Assembly (NCBI GenBank): GCA_003116995.1
Contig: BDSL01000054.1
Span: forward strand, 248,001-312,000
Length of the DNA stretch: 64,000 nt
DNA from: Yamagishiella unicocca
Lineage: Eukaryota; Chlorophyta; Chlorophyceae; Chlamydomonadales; Volvocaceae
Direction of reading: 5' to 3'
Below the pieces are notes generated by a model. The model searched no databases. It saw only the letters and a program-made list of their open reading frames with translations, and had not been told where the DNA came from. How positions within the stretch are numbered: the first letter of the stretch is position 1; each line of letters starts with the position of its first letter. This document shows, in pieces, positions 10,493-22,900 of this stretch. Made by a program: the position numbers and the translations under genes.

Positions 10493-13111
10493 CCGCGAGC
10501 GTGACATCGCGGCGGACGTCAGCGCAGGACACGGATGCGATTGCGGGGGGGGGGGCATAAAAACCGTTTACGCGACAGGGACAGGATAGTTGGCGCATGG
10601 TCGGCGGACACCGATGTCGTGGGCGCGAGGGGTGGAGAGTTTGAGCTCGCTGCAGGGGCGTTGTGTGGTGGTTGGTGATGTATGGGGCGGGGCGGTGGGA
10701 GCGCGGGCGGGGCGGGGGGTTGCGGTGGGAGCGCGGGCCGTGGGAGCGCGGGCCGGTGGTCACACACGCACCTCCCAGGGTTCGTGCCCCGTGAGCATCA
10801 CCCACAGCAGGATGCCTGCAGTCACACCGCCGCAGGGGGAGAGGGACATAAAGACCAGCTACACGACATAGGTGTAATGGGGAGGGGAGGGGAGGGGAGA
10901 GGGCGTCGTTGGTGGACAAGTGCAGACGGCAGCTATTAAGCAAGCGATGGCGCACCGGATGAGAGGGGAGAGGCGGTGCGGCACCGCGTGGACCACACTT
11001 GGGGGGCCGCCAGGGAAACCGCACAAGGGGAACGAGCCGCCTCGCCCAGGCTTCGTCTGTCGAATTACCGGAAATCCTCCCCCCCGCCCAAGGCTGCTTG
11101 ATCAGGTGGAGGTCGTGACAGCCGACAACTCGCGATTTAGCCTTTTGCAGCTTTTGCTACTACTCCCAACCTCTTAACGCGTGTCTTCGAGCGCGCGGCA
11201 AAGTGTTTTTGCCTTCGTTTTTACCCAGGGGGTATTTTACACAAACCCCAACATCAGCTCCGTGGGGATGTTTTCGCCGTTTCCCGGCGCCCCGGACCGC
11301 CAGGTAGATCTTAAGCGACAAGCGGCGGCCCCCTCACGCGCAGGGACTGCCTTGGCGCAGTTTGGGGAGGGGGAGGGTAGTGTGCGCCAGGGGGGATGGA
11401 GGGAGGGGACGTCGGGTGTACCGTAGTGTCTCATCCGGGGCCGGACAACGCACGTGGCCTTGGCGGTACCCTGGGGTGGGCTGGCTGTACAGCAAACACG
11501 CAATGTGAGCTCGCACATACACGTCGAGGCGAGAGGCGCCGCAGACACCTGCTGCTGACGCGAAATCGCACCTGGAGCCATGTACGACGGCTGTAAATGT
11601 ACGAGTAAAAAACGTACCATTGACGTGGATCATCCAGCGAGGCGGGCGAGGGCACAGCCGAGGCAGGTCGGGGGTAGGTTGGGGGGGGGTGGACTCAGTG
11701 ACGCCCCACGTGTTGGCGTGTCGCGCAGCTACCCGGGGTGCTCCCGAGGGACATCGCGCGGGCCCCTTATCCACACGCCCACCTCCCCGCACCCATGTCG
11801 GGTGCCGACCCCACCCTCGGCTCCTGGTGCTGCTCTTGCCCGGACCCATGGGTCGCCCGCCCCCTCGCCGACGAGGACGGCGCCGCCGCTGCCCGCCGCC
11901 GTGTTGCTCCCCACGATGCCCGCGGACATGATCCGGCCCACATCGGCCCACAGCGTATCCTCCCAACTTCCCGCCCCCCGCGTCCACCCGTCCACCTCCC
12001 GCCCCCACGGTCCCCGCCTCTGCTGGCTGCGCTGCCCATTGGGCCACGTCACCCACACCCGCACGCGGCGGTTCAAGCGTCGTAGAGCTCACGAACGTGC
12101 ACCGACGTGCACCGTCTACAGCCCCCGAACTCCTCTGATCCCAGCCACCTGGAGCCCTACCGTGCCCGCCTCAGGGTGTTGGGTCAAGACGTCCGAGTAT
12201 CGCAGCCGAGCCAGACCAAAGTCCTGTGCCATAGAATTGCGGGCGGGGCGCGGACAGCATGAATGTCGAAGCGGCGCTGCGCCACGGGGGTGGTAAAAAC
12301 CGTTTATGCGACCGGACAGGATAATTGGGGCCGGGGGACGGCCGAGAGGACCCGGTCATACGACATAGGAAGCGGAGGGCAGAAACAAGCCGGCGAATAG
12401 TTTCCCGGAGACGCGGTTGCATGCGCATGCTGGAGAACCTGGGTTGACTAACGAGAAACCTGTGGATGCGGCCCGTCAGCGGCCTGTGAAAGGAAAAGAA
12501 ACAAACCGATGTGCGGTAGCGTATCAGGCGCAAATGGGGGAGGCACGTCGAAGCCCGGCTCCGTCCCAGCCCATATACAGACCGGCCGGCGGGGGGGGGG
12601 TTCCGAGGAAGACCCGTGAATGCGAGAAAACCGGGGGGGGGGCCTGATCGCAAGGATGGGCGCTGAACCTCGGAACCCGCGCAAAGACGCCATCCACCAG
12701 CGGGTTGCCTAGTTAGGACCTGGTTGAAGCGCCTCGCACTGTGAAACGTTTATCGCCCCCTATACACCGGCCGTCCCGTACCCTGACCCGCCCCACCTAC
12801 CGACAGCTTTGCCACCTGGCCCGGACCCAGCGGGTCGTTAACCAGCACGTTGGCGGGCTGCAGGCAGGGGACGAGGGCAGGGGCAGGTTGCAGGCGAGGT
12901 TTGAGGGAGAGAGGAGCGGCATTACAGTCGGAACAGCCGTGCAGCGGCTGGCTTCCCTCCACCCATCTACCCTCCTCCGCTTCCCTGCTGGCCTCACCTT
13001 GAGGTCCCGGTGCACGATGGTGGGGTGCAGGTACTCCAGCCCCCGGGCCACGTCCAGGGCGATACCCAGGACCTGCGGGCGAGCGGGGGGGAGGGGCAGG
13101 GGGGCAGGCGG

Positions 13112-13149
13112 CTTAGGGTTTTAGGGTTTTAGGGTTTTAGGGTTTTAGG
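13112..13149 (+). repeat. Interstitial telomere repeat (TTTTAGGG)n
   Basis: Nearly five perfect units of TTTTAGGG lie in the A2 intron before the HRDLK exon. This octamer is the known nuclear telomere repeat of Chlamydomonas and is the strongest taxonomic signal in the window. The homologous A1 intron has a shorter, diverged version at 3,716-3,745. Confidence 0.95.
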
Positions 13150-13389
13150 CGCGAGGGCAGGGTGCCGGACACGTACCGCATAGGGGGCAGGCACTCGCAC
13201 GGTGGGCTGTGGGACCACAAGCGAGCACGGGTGGCGGTGGTGGTGGTGGTGGTGGTGGCGCTGGTGGTGGTGGTGGTGGCGGTGGTGGTGGGATGCTGCA
13301 GCGGCGCTGGGTGTGGCAAGTCACCCGGGACTCTGGTAGGTGACACGTCCGACGCGGTGTAGCTCCACCTCGCACATCCAACGTGCATT

Positions 13390-13508
13390 CGGACAGACAC
13401 GACTCACACCGACAGCCATGACTCACACCGACAGCCACGACTCGCACCGACAGCCACGACTCGCACCGACAGCCATGACTCACACCGACAGCCACGACCC
13501 ACACCGAC
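13390..13508 (-). repeat. 19-bp minisatellite, A2 counterpart of 3,216-3,482
   Basis: About six units of the CGACAGCCACGACTCACAC type, the reverse complement of the A1 array. The unit count is about half that of A1. Confidence 0.9.
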
Positions 13509-14951
13509 CATTTGAGCTGCGCGCCATGCGTCTACTGCTGTGCCGCCGCGCTACGGTGTGCGCGCAAACCGGCTAGTTCCGTTGCGGCGTCTCGTTGGAA
13601 GGCTCGGCGGAAGTGAGTGAGTGGAGGCTGTCGAGGCAGACCTTCCTTGCGGCACAAGGACCCCCGCCCCATACCTCCTGCACCTAAACTACCGCCCCCT
13701 CGCCGCACCGCCCAGCCCAGTTCAACGCTGCTTGGCACCGCACCCCTCCTCACTCAGCCCCTCGCAGGTTTTTCTCTTATCCACTCGTCTTCCCCAAAAA
13801 CCCCCGCCCCTCGCTCGCTCACCGCGTGCATGGGCAGCAGTCGCCCCGGCGCTCTCCGTATCATCCCCTCCAGGGAGGTGTCCATGAGCTCCATCACCAG
13901 GCACAGCCGCGGCGGCTGCATGCACGCCGCCAGCAGCCGCACCACGTGCGGGTGGCGGCAGCGCGCTAGCACCTCCACCTCCTGCGCAAAGCTGCGCACC
14001 AGCCCCTCGCTGCTGACCGCCGCCCCCAGGACGTCCGCCATCAGCTTCACAGCCACCCGGCCGCCCTGGTACGTGCCCTCAACCACCTTGCCGTACGAGC
14101 CCCGCCCGCGAATCACCGGCAGCAGCTTGACCTCGCCGCCGTACTCGCCGCCGCGGCCCGAGCTGTTGGCGGAGGGGGCGCCGTCGGTAGTGGATGCGGC
14201 GGTGCAGTCGGAGGTAGAGAGCGGGGGCCCGGTGCCAACCGAGCTGTCGGCCGCCGCGCTGTCGACCGGGGAGGTGCTTTCCGGCTCCGAAGCCGCGCCG
14301 CAGCCCATCACCAGGCGCAGGTTTACGTCCGCCCGGTGCGGAGTCAGCGGCGTCACCACCACCAGCGGGTCCGCCTCCACCCCCGCCGCACCACCTGCAG
14401 CGGAAAGGGCGGCACCAGCGTCAGCCACCACACAGCCAGGACATGGCACGACACTCATGGCACGACCCCTCCCCCGCCTCCCTCACGCTACCTCTCCCTC
14501 TGTGCCTCCTGCCCCTACCCCCTCCTGCCCCTACCCCCTCCTGCCCCACCCCTTCGAGCCGTCCCCGGTGCTCCGAGGGCTTCGAGCCCCGGGTAGGGCT
14601 GGAGACGCAACACGTGCAACACGAGGCCGGCCGCACCTGGTGCGCTGAACCGGGAGCACCGCGACAGCGCCACCGGCATCAGCTCCCCGCGCCCCGCCGA
14701 CCGAGTCACGGACACCTGGCCGTGGCCGGGCTTGCGCGGGCTGGGGGCAGTGGCCGGGGTGGGGGTGCGGGGCCCAAGGGGGCTGCTGCCATCGAAGGCA
14801 GCCGCCGCTTTCGCGCCCTCCTCCGTCGGCTCTGCGCCGCAGCCTGGATGAGAGCTGCGCGAGGTGCCCGACAAAATGCTGGCGTGCGGACTCCCCACGA
14901 ATCGAGGGCCGCCTTAACAAAACTGCGGCCGGTACTTGACATGTGATTCAA

Positions 14952-16900
14952 GCCGACGGATGACCCATCCCAACAACGACTGGTCGTTGGGTAGCGCGTG
15001 CGTGCACCTGGCCGGTGGGCCGCCTACATCGACGAGTAGTGATGGTGCACCAACCAGCCATGCAGTGTGCGTGTGTGTGCTCGTCATCGTTCAGGTGTGC
15101 GTCGTCACGTTGCCTCCGACATCTTCCTCGCACCAGCGCCTCCTCCTCACCCACCCAACCACGCATCTTCCCACTAGACGGCGGCTCGCTGTCGAGCTAG
15201 ATAGCGCGCACCCACGCACCAGCCAGGGGTCTCCGTGAGCCGTGGCGTCGGAGGATCAATGCGGCGCACGCACGGAAATGCATGTATGGTAGCACACTTG
15301 CCACACATGCACACATGCACACATGCACACATGCACGCTATGTATGCACACACGCAGCCAGCAGGGGCGACGCACACAGTCGCCCCGCCTCGCGCAACAG
15401 AACGTTCAAGGCGGGTTCCAGTACCTTGAGCGCAAATTACGAATCGATCGAACGTGATAGATACATACAGCTTTCCCTTATCACACTTCCTACTGTTTAG
15501 GGCTGGCTGTATCTGTTCGGAGTCCGCCTATTGTGACAACCATTCATCCAGCAGCAGCCAGGGTTGCGGCTCCTCTGGTACGCGCCGAGCTCCATGTGCC
15601 ATCCACGTAAGCATAATTGACTACGAAATAAGTCGTTGTCTAATTCGTTGACTCCTGCGGATTGGTGGCTTGCGCGTGCGTCAACGCCAGCAACGTGCCG
15701 CCGAGCTCGGTGTCGCTCCTCCCAAAGCAGTGTCCGCTCCGCCAGCGTTCCAAGGCGGCCCTGCTGCTAGCTGTGTTCCAGCCCTCCCATACTGCTGCCG
15801 GCTTCCGCCATCGCTGCCAGCCTCAAGCTGTCTGTCAGCAGCTCAGCAGCTGCGCTCGCCCAGCAGTTTGGCTCTTTGCATCGCCACCGCTGCCGGTCCA
15901 CTCCTCGCAAGTTGCCGCCACCGCCACCGCTGGCTATGCTGCTCGCCGCGCCTTCTGCCCTCCACCTTCAACGCACGCTGGTCGGTGCGCATTGGCGATA
16001 GCCATTTTGAACGACATACCACTTGTTGCCGACATCCCTCAGAAGATAAGTAAGCGCCGCTGTCGCAGGCGCCCTTACGTGGGGCTGCCGCCGGCCTTCG
16101 TGCAGGACCGGTAGAGGGAGCCAGGGAATAGGTAAACGGGCAAGACAGGCGGCGGGGAACGAAGGAGCTTGAAGGAGCGAGAAAGGCGCATCGAGTTGGT
16201 GCGTGGCATACGCGGAGCATGAATTAACTCGAGGTGGAGCGGCTGCGTGCTGCTGCTGCCGGCAGGTAGGGGTGCGTGCAGGATGGGAGCGAGGCGGCGG
16301 GGCAGCGTGTGGCGCATCACACGAGGCATCATTGCTGCGAGCGAGCGAGCGACGAGCGTCCGACTGAAAGCGCATGGGGCCCTGGCTGGGCTCCGGAACC
16401 AGCACTCCGACTGACGCCCTGCCGCCGTCGGCTCCAGACCAGCCCGCCTGAGGCCCTGCTGCCGTGGGCTCCGATAACTAAATCAATCCAGGACCAGCGC
16501 GCCTGGTGTCTGGTGCTCCGGAACCAGCAATGCGAATGGGTCGTCCATCATGGCTCTTACTCGCGCCATACGTTTTATACGTAGCATAGCCTGCCGAACA
16601 TACTTCCACAGGCCTATGCTGCTGGAAGAGGGCACTACGCTGGCGCAAACACGTTAGAGGTAGGGGTAGGGGTAGGTCACGTGCGCAACTTCCTTCCTAA
16701 TTTGTTGTATGTACGTCATCACGCTTGCTTGCTTGCCTAAACTGGATAGCCCGCCAACAAGTAAGCAGTGGCCGAGGCAGCTCATCTCCCGCGAACTGCT
16801 TGAGGGCTGGGGGAGAGGCGCGGCGCGGACCGGTTTATGTACGACGTCAAGATGACTCCAGTGGGACGTCGCAACCACTTTCGGCCGTACAGCACAATAC
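14952..16900. other. Spacer between B1 and A2, with a CACATG microsatellite
   Basis: This is the inverted counterpart of the spacers at 281-1,457 and 53,728-55,756. A run of ACACATGC units lies at about 15,299-15,336; the 55,380-55,430 copy has fewer. It probably includes the 3' end of B1 and the 5' side of A2. No exon is firmly placed. Confidence 0.45.
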
Positions 16901-19900
16901 CTGATCCTGTTGCTCCATCGACTCCCGTGCGAGCATCAGCCTCTTGACCGCCTCCGCCGCCGCGGGCCGCCTCCAAGGGTCCGCCTCCCAGCACGCTTTG
17001 ATGAGGCGGAGCAGCTTGGGGTGGCGGCGGCCGGCGGGTATGTCGCCGAGCGGCGGCCGTGCATGGGCGTAGGTCACCAGGTACGCGAGTCGCAGCATGT
17101 CGACCCCCTGGTGGTTGGTGATAGGTTGTTTGGTGGGTTGTTGGGTTGGGTGGTTGGTGATTGGTTGGTGGATGGGTTGACAAGTGGGTGTGGGGTTGTG
17201 GGGGGTCTGTTAGGGCGGGCCATCATCAGGCAGCAGGGCGGTCCAGGGAGGTTCAGGGCCGCCGGTCAAGGTACGTAGGCCGGCAGGGTGGGATGAGGGG
17301 GGAAGGACGTCTCAGCGGCAAATAAGGGCGGAAAACTGGTTAAAGTGTTAGGCAGGGGCGGAACAGGGGATTCGAACCAAGGCCGACCAACGAAAGTACG
17401 AAACCCGTCGTCGCGTCCCAGACCAAATGTGAGATCCCTAAGGATTGAAGTCTTCCGTTCGGTACAGCTAGTAAATGCGGCAGAGGGGACGAAGGTAGGC
17501 CAGGCGGAACGCGTGCGTGGCAGCGGGAGTGCGTGTGGCAAGCAACATGGGGGGATACGCGTATAAAACGTAAGAGCGCGTACGCTAACAATAATGCGGC
17601 CGCCTCGAGAGACTGTCTTGCTAGAGGGCGCGCAAAGCTTGCGTCAGCTGCGGGCTGTGTCTGGCACCCCAGCAGGCACCCCACGCACCCGCCAGGGCTC
17701 GCATCCGGCGAGCATCGCCCAAAGCATCGTGCCTGGAAGCAGCGACGCAGGTAGAGGAGCGGGACGGCGCACGGCGGGTGAGGATTAGGAATGGTGTAAC
17801 CACCGGAGCAGTAATCCCGGATTGGCACGTTGCAGCAGGCTCGGCGGGAGTCACAATGGAAGGGAACGTCACCACGTCTTACATATCAAACAACACGCTA
17901 TCGTTCGAAACGGAGAAGCAGGTAGTAGTAGACAGAAGCAGGCAGTCGTGGACATACCTTGAGCGAATATTCACGGAATGTCTAGCGCCAGCCGCTCGCC
18001 AGCATAGCATGCCTAGACGCATCCGTGTTCAAAGCCAACGACTACGCCAGATGTCCTTGAATGCACGCAACTAGGTTGTATTCCTACGCCCAGAGCGGAA
18101 CCCTTGAACCCTGCCTAATGATGGAAACCTATCTAGAACCTTAACATCAATGAGTACTGCACGTTACTTTGCGCGCGCGCTTGGTGTCCGGCTGCCGATG
18201 TCCAATGAACGAACGAATGCGTGCGAATGCGACCGCACGGTACACTCAGATGTATGGGTACGTATGTAAGAACGTCAAAATACCTTCGCCGCGGGCGAAT
18301 ATTAGTACGGGCTTCCCGAAAATGAGGCCCCCGCCGACAGACCACTCACCGAGCGAGTAAATGTCCATGTGGTGGGAAAGCGAGGCGTTTGTGGCATCGA
18401 AGCATTCTGCAGAGAGGATTGGCGAGGAGCGAGGTGGGGGATGGGGCGGGAGGGGCACTTGCAAACCATAAGTAAGATATACCTGCGTACTTCATATCAT
18501 GGTTACGTGCTATCCCCGAATAGCAACATCAACCTAATTTGCATAACATCAGAGATAATACGATATGCCTGATTAGGAAAGGAAACAGAGTGCGTCTGCT
18601 GCGGTATCTTCGGACGGACGGACAGGACTTTCCCTCTTGTCCCCTGCTCCTCCCGCAGCCGACGACGCTCACCTGGTGCCATGTACTGCGGCTGCGAAGT
18701 GCCAGCCAGCCAGCGGGGTTGGTGGGAAGGTAGGAGTCCGCACATGCGGTGGTAGGCAGGGTCCAGCCAGCGGGGTTAGTTGCGGCCAATCTTATCCTAG
18801 CCTGCCTTGCAAGCCAGGTAGCGCACCTACATGTGTAGATAGCTAGTGAATGGTAGCGGCAAGATGTATGCACCGAGCCACCTCTGGAGTACACGCTGCG
18901 GCGGCTGTCTGTCGACCCACCCGCGTGTTGTCGCGCCCGCCGTATTCATGTCCACAGCGTTGATCAGTCGCTAGTGCACCCACCATCCACGCACCACCCA
19001 CCATCCATTCATCCACCACCCACCATCCATACATCCACTACCCACCATCCATACATCCACCACCCACCATCCATACATCCACTACCCACCATCCATACAT
19101 CTACCGCCGCCTACTTCCCCCCATAAGGAGTAGCAGATAGGTGGATACATCACGTACACCGAGCCCCTCCGGGCCCCTGCAGTCCCCCCCCACCTACGTA
19201 CCGTGCCCGCCTCGGGGTTCATGGTCACCAGCGCACTGCTGCGCAGTCGCGCCAGCCCAAAGTCCTGAGAGGGTGGGGGGCGGGGCAGAGAGGAAAGCCG
19301 TAAATAACCAAAAGACATCAAGATGACGAATCGAAACACATGAAGGCGGCGGCAACGAAGCACGACTGCTTACTTTATGTGAGTGAGGTCGACGAATGAG
19401 TCCGGGCGTGTTTAGGCATTCGTGCATGCATTTACCCGATCGGACTCGCATCCGTTGATCAAGGATGGTCGCCGCGAAGTCCCATCGAGGCAACAATCTA
19501 ACGCGGCGCCGCGCCTCTTCCTTGGCAAGCAACCCTTGTTCCTCGGAAAGCAGCCCTTCCTCCTTGGCAAGCAACCCTTCTTCCTCGGAAAGCAACCCTT
19601 CTTCCACCGGAAAGCAACCCTTCTTCCACCGGAAAGCAACCCTTCTTCCTCGGAAAGCAACCCTTCTTCCTCCGGAAAGCAACCCTTGTTCCTCGGAAAG
19701 CAACCCTTCGTCCTCGGAAAGCAGCCCTTGTTCCTCGGAAGGCAGCCTTTTCTCCTCGGAAAGCAGCCCGCATTCCTGGGCCTCCGGAGCAAATCCTCAC
19801 AAGGTATGGGTATTGAGGAAGAAGCTTACGTTCATTAGGACGCAGAAACGAATAGTTTCCAGCTACCAGGTACTTGCCCCATCCCACCAGCCATCGCATC

Positions 19901-22900
19901 CTCCCCCTCGTCAGCTCCCCACCTACCGACAGCTTGGCCACCTGACGCGGACCCAGCGGGTCGTTGACCAGCACGTTGGCGGGCTGCAGGCAGGGGGCAG
20001 TGTGAGCACGGGCAGGTTTCAGGCGGGGCAGGCCGGATCATCGGGCGGGCAGGGGCAGGTTGCAGGTGAGAGTTGAGGGGGCGAGCGGAGCGGCAGTACA
20101 GTCGGAACAGCCGTGCACCGGCTGGCTTCCCTCCACCCGCCTACCCCCCTCCGCTTCCCTGGCCTCACCTTGAGGTCTCGGTGCAGGATGGTGGGGTGCA
20201 GGTACTCCAGCCCCCGAGCCACGTCCAGGGCGATATCCAGGACCTGCGGGCGAGCGCGCAGAGAGGGTGCCAGGGCGGCAGCAGGGGGGCAGGGTGGCAG
20301 GGGGGCAGCGCGGCAGCAGGCGGAGGCACGTACACTTGGGCCGGTACTTAACACCAAGAGCTCAAGGCGACGCACGAACGTCGCAAGGAATTACGGTGCA
20401 AGCAACAACAAAACCCCGAAACCACTTCAAGCGGTTTAACGGTTTCAGACGCGCTGGTTTACGTGCGTGTTGGACCACGCTGGGGAGCACCGAATGGGTT
20501 CTCGCTTACGAGCTTTTTAGTGAAGGCATGGTACTACAGTAGGTAGGCTCTTTGTCACCCCATGCGCTGCGCAGACCTCGCTCACCCCCGCCACCCCACC
20601 CCTCCCCGAGCTCCCTCGCTCGCTCGCCTCCATCCCCTCCCCTCCCTGGACTGATCACCACCCCTCGCTCGCGCACCGCGTGCATGGGCAGCAAGCAGTC
20701 GGGTGCCCTCCGTATCATCGCCTCCAGGGAGGTGTCAATGAGCTCCATCACCAGGCACAGCCGCGGCGGCTGCATGCACGCCGCCAGCAGCCGCACCACG
20801 TGCGGGTGACGGCAGCGCGCCAGCACCTCCACCTCCTGCGCAAAGCTGCTCCTCAGGCCCTCGCTGCTGACCACCGCCCCCAGGGTGTCCGCCATCAGCT
20901 TCACAGCCACCCGGCCGCCCTGGTAGGTGCCCTCAACCACTCGCCCAAAGGATCCCTTGCCGAGGGTGACCGGTAGCAGCTTGACCTCATTGTCGTACTG
21001 GCTGCTGCCGGATGCGGCTGTGGCGGCTGCGGCGGCTGCGGCGGCTGCGGCGGCCTCGGGTTCTTGCAGGTGCAGGTTGACGTCATCCCGGTACGGTGTC
21101 AGCGGCGTCACCATCACCAGCGGGTCCGCCACCGCGCTGAGCAAGTCTGCAATGCACGGGTGAGGGCAAGCGACGCATCAGAGAGACTGTATGGATGCGG
21201 TGGATCAGAAGCGGCACCGAAGTGCCGGGTTGCGTGCAAAGTAAACGGGCGAGTGGTGACGAACCGATCACCGCTACACGGGCGCCTATTTCATGCGAAA
21301 TACACGGGTAGGTGCCGCATGAGCCGCGTTCGCACGCATGAACCAGCAAACACAGGCTACGCAGCAACCGTCTGCGCGCGAGAGCCGTACGTTGTGCCTG
21401 CGTACCTGGGCTTCTGCGGTCGGCGGTCCGGTCTACCTCCAGCGGGTATTGGGTGTTGTTAGTCGTGCGGCAGTCGCCATTGGTGGCGCCAATTGCATTA
21501 TGTGCCGCGCCGCCCTCGACGTCGACGACATCCGAGCAGCCGGCACCGGCGAGCTGCTGGGCGTCGACCGCCGCAATGTCACCAACCCCTTCGCCTTCAT
21601 CGCCTCCATAGTTACCGCTGTGCTCTGCTGCGGACATGTCGGCAGATCCGGCGGCAGCAGCCGGGACCCGGTCTGGGCCGCCCACCACAAAACAGCCGCA
21701 CGCCCTGCGTCGTACACACGTGATGCCGTACGTAAACACAAGAAAACGTGGATCATTGGCACGCGCACAAGGCAAGGGGGTGACGGCGGAAGATGCGAAG
21801 CTGCGCCGCATGCCGCAAGTAGCTGGATTGGGGATAAGTCACATGCAACACACTTATACGTTCATTACGACGATTTGCCGCGTACCGCATGGACAAGGCA
21901 GGGAAGGAAAAAAGGGCAAAAAGGGCAAAAAGGATGCTTGGGAAAGGGGCAAGGTGGCCTCGCCACATTTCGTCCAGCACAAGGCCCAGCTGGACATCCA
22001 ATGCGCGGCAAGCCCGTGGACGCGTACGGCGGTGGGTTAATGGGTGCCCAGGGATCTACAATCGCCGGAAGGTTACTACCAGGGGGGTGCATATGATTTT
22101 GGCACGCACATGGCCGTTGCAGTAGATCTTGTGCGCAACAGCAAAGGTCTACACACCGTACACCTTTTCCTGCGCACCACCTCCCGATCCAATGTCCTTT
22201 GGAGCCGCTCCCGAGCGCCCGGACTGCTGAGAAAGGAGAACGAAAGGAGGTACCGATCGACCGGTGCGTGGGTGCTTCGACGATTCGAAGCGCTCGCGTT
22301 ATGGTAGTTAAACACTTTAGGGACCAGCGGGCCGGATACCTGGACGACTGACCTCAGCCACTTGCTAGTGGGGCTGCCGCGCCCCCCATCTGGGTAGGGA
22401 GAAACCTTGACGACCGGAACAGACGAGGCCTGCGCGTCCTCCCTGCGCCGCCGCTTTCTCCACGTCAGGACGGCTGACACGCCAACAGCCACACACAGCA
22501 AAGCAGCGCCTGCGGGTGCATGGATGGGGCAAGCGGACGGTCCATGGGAGACGAACCGAAGGGAATCGGCAGATGGAACTGAACGAACGAGAGGGAGCCG
22601 GCGCCGGCGGGACAGCGCGCGAAGGGAACAAAGGGGACGGGTACCGCAAGTGGTACGGCACGTGCATGTGTACCTGTGCGTACGTACGGCTCCAAGGTAT
22701 ACTAATATTGTTGAAATAACAAGGATGGGGATACGAATAATACGCAACTTGTAGAGACGGGTTGAGACGGGTTACCACGCACATGCCCATGTACGTACAT
22801 AAGTACACACACGCACACACACACACACACCCGGCCAGCTGGGTACACTCGATAGTATCTTTCCTGTCCTGAGCGACGGAGCACAGGCAGCGACGCACTC

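Larger units (their letters stand above)
9104..14394 (-). pseudogene. Protein kinase A2, TKL type, missing the subdomain VIII-IX exon
   Basis: Exons, 5' to 3' on the - strand: 14,394-13,823 (N-lobe, intact glycine loop IRGRGSYGKVVEG), 13,072-12,998 (HRDLK), 12,857-12,801 (PANVLV), 12,223-12,161 (DFGLARLRYSDVL), 11,590-11,572 (19-nt microexon PSYMAP), 10,815-10,772 (ILLWVMLTGHEPWE), 10,223-9,993 (GLNMVRVAYLVTY to CWEADPRRRP, then poly-Q), 9,592-9,104 (tail with Ser-, Gln- and His-rich stretches, stop at 9,104). The exon that A1 has at 5,879-5,935, giving the APE Glu and the DMYALG Asp, is absent: about 390 bp are deleted near 11,340. Because that exon is 57 nt between phase-1 introns, the frame survives, but a kinase without these residues is unlikely to be active. 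The 5' end upstream of 14,394 is not defined. Confidence 0.75.
10735..17181. repeat. Right arm of palindrome 1 (A2 to B1 end)
   Basis: Inverted match of 1-6,600. It overlaps the outer part of palindrome 2, so this segment is present three times in the window (also 53,445-57,014). Confidence 0.85.
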
